DNA from: Brevibacterium sp. S111
GTDB taxonomy: Bacteria > Actinomycetota > Actinomycetes > Actinomycetales > Brevibacteriaceae
NCBI RefSeq assembly: GCF_004745075.1
Contig: NZ_RHFH01000008.1
Location: 1-64,000 of the forward strand
Length of the DNA: 64,000 nucleotides
Direction of reading: 5' to 3'
Shown here: positions 34,581 through 43,822 of the stretch, piece by piece
Layout: each line of letters opens with the position of its first letter
Position numbering within the stretch: position 1 is the first letter of the stretch
The notes under the pieces: generated by a model
What the model saw: the letters and a program-made list of their open reading frames with translations, nothing else
Told to the model about the DNA's origin: nothing
Database searches by the model: none
Program-made: the position numbers and the translations under genes

Positions 34581-35979
34581 CCACCTCGACGTCGACGGCA
34601 TCGCCTGGCTGGCGCGGCACATGAAGAACCGGTGGCCGAAGAATGCCGGTGCTCTGCTGCTGGTCACCCACGACCGGTGGTTCCTCGACGAGGTGTGCTC
34701 GAAGACCTGGGAGGTCCACGACCGCATCGTCGAACCCTTCGAAGGCGGGTATGCCGCCTATATCCTCCAGCGCGTCGAACGCGATCGAATCGCCGCGGCC
34801 ACAGAGGCCAAACGTCAGAACCTCATGCGCAAGGAACTCGCGTGGCTGCGTCGCGGCGCTCCGGCCCGGACCTCGAAGCCGAAGTTCCGCATCGAGGCGG
34901 CCAATCAGCTCATCGCCGACGTCCCCGAGGTGCGCAACCCCATCGAGCTGAAGAAGATGGCCACCGCGCGTCTGGGCAAGGATGTCGTCGACCTCCTCCA
35001 CGTGTCCAAGAGTTTCGGCGACGACGTCATCCTCGATGAGGTCACATGGCGCATCGGCCCCGGTGAGCGCACCGGCATCCTCGGGCCCAACGGTGCCGGC
35101 AAGTCGACGCTGCTCAATCTCATCTCCGGAGAGGTCGAGCCCGATTCCGGTCGGGTCAAGCGCGGCAAGACCGTCCAGGTCGGCGTCCTCGACCAGCAGT
35201 TCAAGGACCTCGCCCGGATTGCGGAGTCCCGGGTGCGTGAGGTCCTCGCGGAGTCGAAGACGAACTTCACCATCGAAGGCAAGGACTACACACCGGCCCA
35301 GCTGCTCGAGCGACTCGGCTTCGCCAAAGAGCATCTCTCCGCTCGGGTCAAGGAGCTCTCCGGTGGGCAGAAACGTCGCCTCCAGCTTCTGCTGCTGCTC
35401 ATGGCAGAACCGAATGTCATCATCCTCGACGAGCCGACGAACGATGTGGATTCGGACATGCTCGCGGCGATGGAGGATCTCCTCGATTCCTGGCCGGGCA
35501 CCCTCATCGTCGTCTCCCACGACCGCTACCTGCTCGAACGTGTCACCGACCAGCAGTACGCGATCCTCGATCAGGGGCTGCGTCATGTCCCCGGAGGCGT
35601 CGAGGAGTACCTGCGGCTGCGGGCCGAGCAGGCCCGCACCGGTGGTGCGAGCGGTTCGGGATCGGCCTCGAACGGGGCCGCATCGGGAGCCGGCGGGACC
35701 GGTTCCGGTGGGGCCGCCTCGGCGACGGAGGGGTCGGCCTCCTCGGCGAAACTCACCGGTGCCGAGGCCCGCGCGGCGAAGAAGGAACTGTCGTCGATCG
35801 AGCGGCGGATGGAAAAGCTGAACACTCAGATCGCGAAGAAGCACGAGGAGATGGCCGCCCACGACCAGACCGATTTCGAGGGACTGGCCAAGCTCACGGC
35901 TGCGATCTCCGAGTCTCAGGACGAACTCGACGAACTCGAAATGCGCTGGCTCGAAGCGTCCGAAGCTCTCGAGGCCTGA
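34570..35979 (+). pseudogene. ABC-F family ATPase, N-terminus lost to element insertion
   Basis: The remaining 470 codons include the end of the first ABC domain (EPTNHLDVDGIAWLARHMK, VTHDRWFLDEVC), the linker (KRQNLMRKELAWLRRGAPAR) and a complete second ABC domain: GPNGAGKSTLL, LSGGQKRRLQ, IILDEPTNDVDSD, SHDRYLLERVTDQ. An Ala/Gly/Ser-rich spacer and C-terminal coiled coil follow. The missing first ~220 residues would hold the first Walker A and signature. The open frame extends left to a TTG at 34543 in element DNA, so a shortened product cannot be excluded. ABC-F proteins act on ribosomes. Confidence 0.85.
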
Positions 35980-36330
35980 GTGGTCGACGAAGCGACGATG
36001 CGAGACCTGCTCGAGGCGGAGCGGGCGGAGACGCAGGCGCTCATCGACCGTCTGACTCAGGGAATCGATGAGGTCTCGGCCGCTCGTGAGGGCGACAACA
36101 GCGACGACGAGCACGATCCGGAAGGGGCGACGCTCGCCTTCGAACGGTCGCAGGCCGCGACCCTGCTCGAACAGTCCGAGAATCGCCTCGAGGAGATCGC
36201 CGAGGCGCATCACCGCCTCGCCGCGGGCACGTTCGGGATCTGCGTCGACTGCGGTGAGCCCATCGCCGAGGCGCGGCTGGAGGCCCGCCCCTACGCGGCC
36301 AAATGCGTGAACTGCGCCGCCCGCGGCTAG
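35980..36330 (+). CDS. TraR/DksA-family zinc-finger protein
   Basis: The 116-residue protein starts at GTG 35980, immediately after the ABC-F stop. It has the N-terminal coiled coil (LLEAERAETQALIDRLTQ) and the four-Cys finger CVDCGEPI-N-CVNCA at about 88-112. DksA-like proteins bind RNA polymerase's secondary channel. Directly coupled to the ABC-F gene, so the insertion at 34.57 kb probably changes its expression too. Confidence 0.85.
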   Translation: MVDEATMRDLLEAERAETQALIDRLTQGIDEVSAAREGDNSDDEHDPEGATLAFERSQAATLLEQSENRLEEIAEAHHRLAAGTFGICVDCGEPIAEARLEARPYAAKCVNCAARG

Positions 36331-36431
36331 TCGTTTCCATCCCCGTTCGCACGCACGAGTGCACCGTCGCACACGACCGGGCGACCGCCTCGGCGACGGT
36401 CTGAACTTTCCCCATATCCGGCCGGGTGCGG

Positions 36432-36437
36432 TAGTGT
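36432..36437 (+). promoter_or_regulatory. -10 box TAGTGT for a leaderless transcript
   Basis: TAGTGT fits the actinobacterial TANNNT -10 consensus and lies 6 nt before GTG 36444, so transcription would start at or next to the start codon. No Shine-Dalgarno sequence is present. Confidence 0.5.
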
Positions 36438-36443
36438 ATCGGC

Positions 36444-37943
36444 GTGTCATCACGGGACTATCGCATCGACCGCGCCAAGGGAATACTCATCTTCCTGGTG
36501 GTTCTGGGCCACCTCCTCGCCAGGACTTCCCCATGGGAGTCGCCGATCCTGGGCGCACCGATGTACTTCATCTACATGTTCCACATGCCGGCGTTCGTCT
36601 TCCTCGCCGGGATCACGGCGAAGTCGAACAGGTTGGCGGAACGGGTGCTCACCTACTTCGTCCTGCTCGCGTCGGTGCTGCCGCTGATGTGGGCGTGGAT
36701 GTGGCTCTTCGGGCTCGATCCGGACTACAGCTTCCTCACCCCGTTCTGGTACACGTGGTTCCTGCTGTCCATGGCCTGGTGGATGATCACGGTCCCCTTC
36801 ATCGAACGCTTCCCCCGCACGATGCTCGTCGCCTCCCTGGTTCTGGGACTCTTCGGCGGGATGCTGCCGATCCTCGACACCGAACTCTCCGCGGCACGAA
36901 CGATGGCGTTCTGGCCCTTCTTCGTCATCGGCAAGCTCTACGGCAAGCAGATCATCGAATGGGCCGGAGGGCTGGCGATCTGGCAGAAGATCGGCTTCAG
37001 CGCCGCCGCCCTGGCCACGATCGGCTACTTCTACTTCGACCAGATCGACTACAAGTGGTTCTACGGCAGCCTCAACTTCGCCCACTTCCATGTCAGCGTC
37101 CCCGAAGGTGTGGGTCTGCGTCTCATCATGGACATCGGTGCCGTGCTTATGACCCTGGCGCTGCTGTCGTGGCTGAGCAACACCAAGGACACCATCGCCA
37201 TGATCGGCAAGCACAGCCTGGCCGTCTACGTCCTCCACGGCTTCGTCGTCCGCGGTCTCCAACCGGTCCTCGACGGCAGCCGCGATGTCCTCCACGACGC
37301 CTTCGTCCTGCTCATCTGCCTGGCCCTGGCCGTGGTGTGGACGGGCGTGCTCGCGTGGACTCCGTTCGAACGCGCCCTGCGCTGGTACGCCTCGACCGCG
37401 ACGGCACTGATCCTCGCACCTTTCCCGTTCCTGCGACCGAAGTCGGAGCGCACCGGCCGCAGTGATTCTGCCGGTTCCAGTGTTGGTGCCGGTGCCGGTG
37501 CTGGTCACGGCGGGGCTTCCCTCGAGGGTGCCGGTCACAGCGGCGCTCACCTCGAGGGTGCCGATCAGGGCGCGGCCGCCTACGGCAGCTACCCGGGCGA
37601 CGCCTACAGCGAGGGCGACGGACCGGACCGGCAGGGCCTCGGCCTCCAGCCTCAGCCGGGCACCGGCTATGCGCATTCGGTCGGTTTCGAACAGTCCCCC
37701 GTTCAGCACTTCCCCGGCTCTGACCATCAGCCGGGACAGCACGACGGGCAGCCGCACGTGTATCAGGAGGTCTCCCCTCCCGCCGGAGCCGAGCAGTATC
37801 GGCTGCCGGGCTCGCACCAGGTGCCGCAGAACAACGCAACCTACGAATCCACGCAGGAAGTCCCCGCCGGCACCGCCCAGCGTGCCGTGCGCTACCGCCG
37901 CCTGCCCGTCTATCTCAGCACCCCTCCGGACGACGACCGCTGA
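36444..37943 (+). CDS. acyltransferase-3 family membrane protein with long disordered tail
   Basis: The 499-residue protein opens with the acyltransferase-3 pattern (DRAKGILIFLVVLGHL with the catalytic-type His in LGHL, then MYFIYMFHMPAFVFLAGI). About ten membrane segments run to residue ~330. The last ~165 residues are hydrophilic Gly/His/Gln/Pro-rich with short repeats (AGHSGAHLEGADQG). The enzyme would O-acylate a cell-surface glycan or lipid. The tail is unlike the typical family and probably cytoplasmic. GTG 36444 is chosen from the leaderless -10. Confidence 0.8.
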   Translation: MSSRDYRIDRAKGILIFLVVLGHLLARTSPWESPILGAPMYFIYMFHMPAFVFLAGITAKSNRLAERVLTYFVLLASVLPLMWAWMWLFGLDPDYSFLTPFWYTWFLLSMAWWMITVPFIERFPRTMLVASLVLGLFGGMLPILDTELSAARTMAFWPFFVIGKLYGKQIIEWAGGLAIWQKIGFSAAALATIGYFYFDQIDYKWFYGSLNFAHFHVSVPEGVGLRLIMDIGAVLMTLALLSWLSNTKDTIAMIGKHSLAVYVLHGFVVRGLQPVLDGSRDVLHDAFVLLICLALAVVWTGVLAWTPFERALRWYASTATALILAPFPFLRPKSERTGRSDSAGSSVGAGAGAGHGGASLEGAGHSGAHLEGADQGAAAYGSYPGDAYSEGDGPDRQGLGLQPQPGTGYAHSVGFEQSPVQHFPGSDHQPGQHDGQPHVYQEVSPPAGAEQYRLPGSHQVPQNNATYESTQEVPAGTAQRAVRYRRLPVYLSTPPDDDR

Positions 37944-38182
37944 GCGCACGGGTGCGGTGAACCCACCGATCACGCGAACTCCGCGGTCATCGGGAGGACG
38001 GCACCGCCTCGGCGAGGGCAGCCCCGCCTCGGCGTGGGGACCATGTTCATTGACGTTTCGGGTCGTCGGACGTCGGAATATGTCGATGTGACACACGCCG
38101 CAGAGGCGGTTGATGGTGTGATACCAGAGTTCGGGTCGCCGCCCGGACGTGGACGATCCCCCACCATCGATTCGGAGTTCCC

Positions 38183-39232
38183 ATGACCGCGACCAACGCC
38201 CTGACCCAACGCCTCGATGCCGGCCCCGTGATCTGCGCGGAAGGCTTCCTGTTCGAGCTCGAGAAGCGCGGATATCTGTCTGCCGGCGAGTTCGTCCCCG
38301 AGGTGGCCCTCGAGTTCCCCGACGCCCTGCGCTCCCTCCACGTCGACTTCCAGCGGGCCGGCTCCGACATCGTCGAGGCCTTCACCTACAACGGGCACCG
38401 CGAGAAGATGCGCGTGATCGGCAAGGAAGATCTGCTCGAACCGCTCAACCGCGCCGCCCTCCAGATCGCCCGGTCGGTAGCCGACGCCAAGCCCGGGAAC
38501 TTCATGGCCGGCAACATTTCGAACTCGAACATCTGGGACCCCGCCGACGAGTCCAAGCAGGCCGAGGTGCGGGCGATGTTCGCCGAAATGGTCGCCTGGG
38601 CGGTCGAGGAAGGTGCCGACCTCATCATCGGCGAGACCTTCTACTTCGCCGGTGAGGCCATCGCCGCCGCCGAGACCGCCAAGGCCAGCGGCCTGCCCGT
38701 CGTCCTCACGCTCGCCCCGATGGCCTTCCAGGAGATGGCCGACGGGGTCGGGATCGTCGAGACCGCGCAGCGGCTCGAACAGCTCGGCGTCGACGTCGTC
38801 GGCCTCAACTGCTTCCGCGGTCCCGTCACGATGCTGCCGTGGCTGAGGGAGATCCGCTCGGCCGTGTCCTGTCACGTCGGCGCCCTGCCGATCCCCTACC
38901 GCACCACGGAGGACGAGCCGACGTTCTTCAACCTCTCCGACTCCCCCGCCGAGGTGGCCTCCCCGCACGGACGCACGTTCCCCACCGCTCTTGATCCCCT
39001 GCAGACCAACCGCTACGAGATCGGCGCGTTCGCCAAGGAAGCCTACGACCTGGGCGTCAACTACATCGGAGTGTGCTGCGGCGCGACCCCGATGCACATC
39101 CGCGAGGTCGCCGAGGCGGTCGGACTGACCACCGATGCGAGCCGCTTCTCCGAGAACATGGCCAACCACTTCATGTACGGCAGCAACGAACGGCTCGCCG
39201 ACAACGTCGTGGCCCTCGGAGACACTGCCTGA
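38183..39232 (+). CDS. homocysteine S-methyltransferase family protein
   Basis: The 349-residue protein has the BHMT/MmuM barrel features: GPVICAEGFLFELEKRGYLS at the start, GLNC in the middle, and zinc-binding GVCCGATP near residue 300. It transfers a methyl group from a donor such as betaine or S-methylmethionine to homocysteine, giving methionine. The donor cannot be read from sequence, though the extended length and N-terminus resemble betaine-type enzymes. The 239-bp gap upstream (37944-38182) contains two CCGCCTCGGCG motifs but no SAM riboswitch that I recognise. ATG 38183 begins the protein. Confidence 0.82.
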   Translation: MTATNALTQRLDAGPVICAEGFLFELEKRGYLSAGEFVPEVALEFPDALRSLHVDFQRAGSDIVEAFTYNGHREKMRVIGKEDLLEPLNRAALQIARSVADAKPGNFMAGNISNSNIWDPADESKQAEVRAMFAEMVAWAVEEGADLIIGETFYFAGEAIAAAETAKASGLPVVLTLAPMAFQEMADGVGIVETAQRLEQLGVDVVGLNCFRGPVTMLPWLREIRSAVSCHVGALPIPYRTTEDEPTFFNLSDSPAEVASPHGRTFPTALDPLQTNRYEIGAFAKEAYDLGVNYIGVCCGATPMHIREVAEAVGLTTDASRFSENMANHFMYGSNERLADNVVALGDTA

Positions 39233-39267
39233 GGCCTTGGAGCATCGCTCACCATTAGGGCCAATAC

Positions 39268-39323
39268 ATACAGTCAGCGCCGTAACCTCTCGACGCTACG
39301 GGAGGTTACGGCGCTGACTGTAT
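39268..39323. terminator. bidirectional terminator-like hairpin, 22-bp stem
   Basis: A perfect 22-bp inverted repeat (39268-39289 with 39302-39323, starting ATACAGTCAGCGCCG) around a 12-nt loop lies between the convergent methyltransferase and transporter genes. It lacks a long U tract. Confidence 0.7.
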
Positions 39324-39375
39324 CCTGTGCGACTACGCGGAGGCGATGGCGCTAGCGGTGCGTGGTACTCGGCGA

Positions 39376-40713
39376 TCAAGCGACCTCGGTGACTGCTTTT
39401 TGGTTCGCAGAAATCGCCTGCACCTGTTCAGCTTTTGTAAAGTCATCACGGCGGAGGACGAGCAAAGCCGCAAGTGACACCACACCGGTACCGACGAAGA
39501 AGTACCATGGCGAGGTAATATCACCTGTCGCTGAGATGAACCAGGCAGCGATGAGCGGTGCGCTGCCACCGAAGATCGCGACGGGAAGATTGTAGGCGAC
39601 AGCGATGCCGGTCGACCGGATCTTGGTGGGCAACAGCTCGGTCATCGTCGCGTATGTCGACGAGGCGTAGAACCCGAACGACAGTGCGCACGCTATGAGT
39701 GGGAAGAAGAAGCTCACCGGCGTTGCACCGGGAGCGGCCAGGAAGAACCATAGCATCGACAATGTCGCCGCGACTCCAGAAACAAGCAGCACGGGCTTGC
39801 GGCCCCATTTGTCCGACATGATTCCGCCGATCGGCATCACAGCCGCTGCGAGCACGCACGCAGAGATGATGAACCAGAAGCGCACGGTGCCGGAGAACTG
39901 AAGCATCTCACCAAGGAACGTCGAAGCGTAGGTGAGCACGAGGTAGAAGATCGAAGCGTGGACGGTGATGATGCAGAACACGAGCATGAGCGCGCGACCC
40001 CAGGTCATGGTTTCACGAAGTGGTGCTTTCGAACTCTCTCCGGCAGCGACGATCGCGAGGAACTCCGGGCTGTCTTCGAGCTTGAGGCGGATGTAGATGG
40101 CGATCATGCCCAAGACACCTGCGAAGAGGAATGGGATCCGCCAGCCCCACGCCAGCATCGCCGCTTCCCCGAGGACCGCCGACATGCCATTGGCCACAAG
40201 GCTGCCGAGCAGCAGCCCGAGGACTGCCGTGGTCATAAGCCAACTCGTCGAGTGGCCACGCTTGCCGGGACCGGCGTATTCGGCGATGAAGCTCGTCACC
40301 GTGCCGATTTCGCCTCCGGCGGAGAATCCTTGGATGCAGCGCAACAGCACCAGCAGGATTGGAGCGGCGAGACCGATGGTGGCGTAGGTGGGCAGTAGGC
40401 CGATAAGGCAGGTAGAGCCGGCCATGCAGATGAGCACGATGAGCAGAGTCTGCTTGCGTCCGATGCGATCTGCCATCGGCCCGAAGACCAATCCCCCGAG
40501 AGGCCGGATGAAGAAGCTGAGAGCAAAAACTGCGAAGCTGCTCAGCAGAGAGATCGTCGGGTCTTCCGAGGCGAAGAAGAGCTGTCCCATGTACACAGCG
40601 AGGAATCCGTAGATCCCATAGTCGTACCATTCGATCACATGTCCGGTGACGGCGCCGACGAAAGCTCTCCTGCGACGGAGCCCGTCTGCCTCGGTGATTG
40701 TGATTTCAGCCAT
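39376..40713 (-). CDS. MFS transporter, metabolite:H+ symporter (MHS) type
   Basis: The 445-residue protein has 12 membrane segments and the MHS hallmarks: GHVIEWYDYGIYGFLA at the start, FFIRPLGGLVFGPMADRIGR, and GFSAGGEIGTVTSFIAEYA. This subfamily imports organic acids, proline/betaine or similar. ATG 40713 follows AAGGGA. It is downstream of the acyl-CoA ligase gene (137-bp gap) on the same strand, so it may import the ligase's carboxylic acid substrate. Confidence 0.85.
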   Translation of the reverse strand: MAEITITEADGLRRRRAFVGAVTGHVIEWYDYGIYGFLAVYMGQLFFASEDPTISLLSSFAVFALSFFIRPLGGLVFGPMADRIGRKQTLLIVLICMAGSTCLIGLLPTYATIGLAAPILLVLLRCIQGFSAGGEIGTVTSFIAEYAGPGKRGHSTSWLMTTAVLGLLLGSLVANGMSAVLGEAAMLAWGWRIPFLFAGVLGMIAIYIRLKLEDSPEFLAIVAAGESSKAPLRETMTWGRALMLVFCIITVHASIFYLVLTYASTFLGEMLQFSGTVRFWFIISACVLAAAVMPIGGIMSDKWGRKPVLLVSGVAATLSMLWFFLAAPGATPVSFFFPLIACALSFGFYASSTYATMTELLPTKIRSTGIAVAYNLPVAIFGGSAPLIAAWFISATGDITSPWYFFVGTGVVSLAALLVLRRDDFTKAEQVQAISANQKAVTEVA

Positions 40714-40850
40714 TGCTGTTCCCTTCTCTCGCGCATCGTTGCGCTGAAATGATGTGTGCCGTCGTTGTACACACAGCGGTGGAGCGTCACTAGTGGTGTT
40801 AGTTTCCACGTGGTGGTTCTTCACACGTGGTACCGAAATGTGGTCTGGGG

Positions 40851-42482
40851 TCAGGACGCGTGCTTCGACTGCGCTCCGATCTTGAAACGGCGGATCTTGC
40901 CTACGCTCGTCCGCGGCAGCTCGTCGAGAACGTGCCACTCGCGAGGTCGGGCGGCTGGGGCAAGGTTCTCCTCTGCCCAATGCGCCAGCTTGCCGAGGTC
41001 GACTCCGGCACTGGAATCGGCAGCGACGACGTAGGCGTGTGGGACCACGTCGCGGATCGGGTCCGGCACAGCGATGACAGCGACCTCTAGCACGCCTGGG
41101 GCCTGGGCGAGTGCGGCTTCGATCTCAGTGAGGCTGACGTTCTCTCCCGAGACCTTGATGACGTCGTCGACGCGGCCGACGAACGAGAGGACTCCGTCCT
41201 CGTCACGTCGGGCGAGATCACCTGTGAGCAGCCATTCAGTTCCGTCAGCCCCTGTGTGGAAGGCCATGTCTGTGGTCGCCGGGTCGTCGAGGTACTCGAG
41301 GAACAGATCCTTCCCGCGATTGCCGGCGACCGCGATCATGCCGCTCTCGCCCGTATCGACGGGCTGCCTGGTGAGTGGGTCGAGTAGGTCGACACGTCGG
41401 CCTTCGAGCGGCTGTCCGATGACATCGCAGCGCGGTGGAACCGATCGGTCGTAACTGACGATCGCGATTGTCTCCGTCATCCCGTACAGTTGCCGAGCGG
41501 CGACGCTGACGAGCTCGGCGAACTGCTCGTGATGGTCGGGAGCGAGATTCTGTGCATACCAGACGTGTTCGAGTTCGGCCGGTGTCTGCTCAGCGGGCGT
41601 GCGGGCGAGGATCATCCGGATCGGAGCAGCGAAGAGGCTGGCGTGAGTGACCTCGAGTTCCCGCGCCCATTCGACCCAGCGACTGGCTGAGAAGTCCGCG
41701 GTCAGCGCCACCGAGGCACCCGCGCGGATGGCCGAGGAGAAACAGTAATATTGCGCGTTCGCGTGGAACAACGGCAGGGTCACGTACCACCGGTGGTGGG
41801 CTTGCAGATCTGCGGCCGCGGCCATGCGTTCGGCGACCTCGAGGTAGTTCGCATGGGTGAGTACGACTCCCTTGGGCTGCGAGGTGGTACCTGAGGTGAA
41901 CATCACCGCGAGCCTGTCCTCGGATGCAGGCTCAACCCTATTGGCGTCATCGAGATCAACGTTCGGCCGTTCTTCGTCCAGATAGGTCGTTGCGGTCGGA
42001 GTCTGCAACAGCGGCGTCCCGGGTACGAGATCGGCTGCGGTTTCAGAGAGCTCAAGGATCGGCAACTGGGGCTGGGCGGCGGAGCCTTGCCGGTAGATAT
42101 CAGCGCGTTCCACGCTACAGATCCCGAGTACCGGGGCGACCCTCGAGATCTGAGTATTGATGTCGTTCTTCGCCGAAGCGGGGTCGACGGGGACGATCCA
42201 GGCACCGATTCGCGCTGCGGCCAGCCAGATCGCAATGAATCCCGGGCAATTCTTCAGGCACAGGTGGATCGCGGCGCCGGAATGAACCCCGTGACCTGTC
42301 AATGCGGCCGCCGTCTGATCGACGATCCAGTCGAATTCGCGGTATGTCCACGCGGTGACCTCGCCGGACCTGTCTCGAAAGAGGAGGAACTCTCGCTCGG
42401 CCGCCTCACGGACAGCTGCCGTCCACAGCTGTGCGAAAGTCGAGTCGTTCTCAGCCGATGAGAAATGGTGCGATGATGTCAC
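40851..42482 (-). CDS. AMP-forming acyl-CoA synthetase/ligase
   Basis: The 543-residue class I adenylating enzyme has the P-loop-like MFTSGTTSQPKGVVLTH, GMTETIA, the hinge LTGDLARRDEDGVLSFVGR, and the C-terminal catalytic Lys in PRTSVGKIRRFK. It activates a carboxylic acid to its CoA thioester. Its overall style resembles crotonobetaine/long-chain types, but the substrate is not assignable. GTG 42482 has GGAG 8 nt upstream. It lies between a PucR regulator and an MHS transporter, suggesting a catabolic unit. Confidence 0.85.
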   Translation of the reverse strand: MTSSHHFSSAENDSTFAQLWTAAVREAAEREFLLFRDRSGEVTAWTYREFDWIVDQTAAALTGHGVHSGAAIHLCLKNCPGFIAIWLAAARIGAWIVPVDPASAKNDINTQISRVAPVLGICSVERADIYRQGSAAQPQLPILELSETAADLVPGTPLLQTPTATTYLDEERPNVDLDDANRVEPASEDRLAVMFTSGTTSQPKGVVLTHANYLEVAERMAAAADLQAHHRWYVTLPLFHANAQYYCFSSAIRAGASVALTADFSASRWVEWARELEVTHASLFAAPIRMILARTPAEQTPAELEHVWYAQNLAPDHHEQFAELVSVAARQLYGMTETIAIVSYDRSVPPRCDVIGQPLEGRRVDLLDPLTRQPVDTGESGMIAVAGNRGKDLFLEYLDDPATTDMAFHTGADGTEWLLTGDLARRDEDGVLSFVGRVDDVIKVSGENVSLTEIEAALAQAPGVLEVAVIAVPDPIRDVVPHAYVVAADSSAGVDLGKLAHWAEENLAPAARPREWHVLDELPRTSVGKIRRFKIGAQSKHAS

Positions 42483-42623
42483 TGGTGAGCTCCGTTGTCG
42501 TCATTGACGGTGGTCTGATTTGCAGAATGTGACAATCGTCGCACGCGTCAGCTCACGAATGAACGGTGAGGTCTCTGAAAGATCTGGCCCGCTTTTGGAG
42601 TTCTCTCTAAACTCGAATCGGGT

Positions 42624-43778
42624 TCAAGATTCGTCGATGTCGAACGCGGCCAGCGCCCACGTGATGTCCAACAGCTCTTTCGTCCCGAGTTCAGCGATGC
42701 CGACCGTGTCGCGGAAGCGCTGAAGCCGGTAGCGCACGGTGTTCTCGTGCACGTGCAGCATCTCGGCCGTCTTCTTCACGTTCATCAACGTCCTGATCCA
42801 CGTGCGGACCGTTTCGAGCACATCGGCACCGACTGCGGTGTCCGGGCGCAGCGGGAGGACGAAACGGTCGATGAGGTGACTGTTGAGGTCAGCCTGCCCA
42901 GGTATTGCCACCTGCCACGTGAGATCGGTCAAGGAGTGGACCCCCAGCGCTCCCCGGTGGGCGATCGTCCACACGTTCTCGCAGATCCGGGCAGATTCCG
43001 TGATCCGTGACAGCGGGACGAAGGGACCGATGGCCACCGGCACCGAGACGGTCCTAGGGGTGCGAGCCACGATACCTATGATGCGCGCATCCATCTGTGC
43101 GACCACTGCCGGTCGCCTGCCGTCCGAACCCGCCGCTTGCAGGGATTCGACGCTCGGCTCGCCATGACCGAATCCGCGGACGCTTCCGCCTTCACCCGGC
43201 GCGGCGCAGATAATGACGGCGTAGTCGCGATCGAAGTCAAGTCCGTAGCGACGTGCTTTGAGCAGGGCCTCTGGTCCCGGGTCCTCGGATTCCATGAGAC
43301 TACGGATGAGGGAGCTGACAGCGAAGGATTCGCGCAGCGCGGCGGCCCCCGCCCTATAGCGGAACTCCGCGGCCGCTCCGGTTGTGAACCAATCGCCGAG
43401 CTGCCACAGCAGGGTCGACCCTTCCAAGGTCACCTGCGGTTCGAGCTCCTGGGCGGCCGCCTCGGCGATGAATGCCTCATGAACGACGTTGAGGCTGATG
43501 CGATATGCCCGGATGATGTCCTCGATGGGGACATTCTGGTCGATCCGGGCGCGCGTGGTCGCCCGCGATTCGGGCACTTCCTCCGCCTCGGCGATGACGC
43601 CGGTGGTGAGGACCTCGACCGCACGTGCCGCGTTCGTGCGCACGGATGCGAGCAGCTGATTACGCGGCACGTCGACATAGCTGGCCATCTCGGAATAGAT
43701 CCGATCGGCGGCACTGTCGGCAATCGCGTCGTCGAGGTCCTTCACCTTCTGGGCGACCTGTGCAAGGCCGGCGGCCAC
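42624..43778 (-). CDS. PucR/CdaR-family transcriptional regulator
   Basis: The 384-residue protein ends with the family's HTH: MLHVHENTVRYRLQRFRDTV and LLDITWALAAF. The middle carries a degenerate GGDEF-like region (FDRDYAVIICAAPGEG), and the N-terminal half is helical. Regulators of this type sense small metabolites and activate neighbouring catabolic genes, here probably the ligase and transporter genes 141 bp downstream. The start is GTG 43778. Confidence 0.85.
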   Translation of the reverse strand: MAAGLAQVAQKVKDLDDAIADSAADRIYSEMASYVDVPRNQLLASVRTNAARAVEVLTTGVIAEAEEVPESRATTRARIDQNVPIEDIIRAYRISLNVVHEAFIAEAAAQELEPQVTLEGSTLLWQLGDWFTTGAAAEFRYRAGAAALRESFAVSSLIRSLMESEDPGPEALLKARRYGLDFDRDYAVIICAAPGEGGSVRGFGHGEPSVESLQAAGSDGRRPAVVAQMDARIIGIVARTPRTVSVPVAIGPFVPLSRITESARICENVWTIAHRGALGVHSLTDLTWQVAIPGQADLNSHLIDRFVLPLRPDTAVGADVLETVRTWIRTLMNVKKTAEMLHVHENTVRYRLQRFRDTVGIAELGTKELLDITWALAAFDIDES

Positions 43779-43822
43779 TAAATCTCAACCATGATAGGAC
43801 GACCGGTGGCTGCTGAAGCCAC

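Noticed and set aside
34520..34600. tRNA gene as integration site
   Set aside because: No tRNA-like sequence; the interrupted gene is clearly an ABC-F ATPase.
34288..36453. 721-codon minus-strand frame across the integrase start, ABC-F and DksA genes
   Set aside because: It runs antisense to three recognisable proteins and shows no domain.
36450..38096. 548-codon minus-strand frame under the acyltransferase
   Set aside because: The membrane enzyme on the other strand is unmistakable; this frame is a His/Asp/Glu-rich shadow.
37944..38182. SAM or other riboswitch before the homocysteine methyltransferase gene
   Set aside because: No recognisable SAM-I or SAM-IV core; only short GC repeats.
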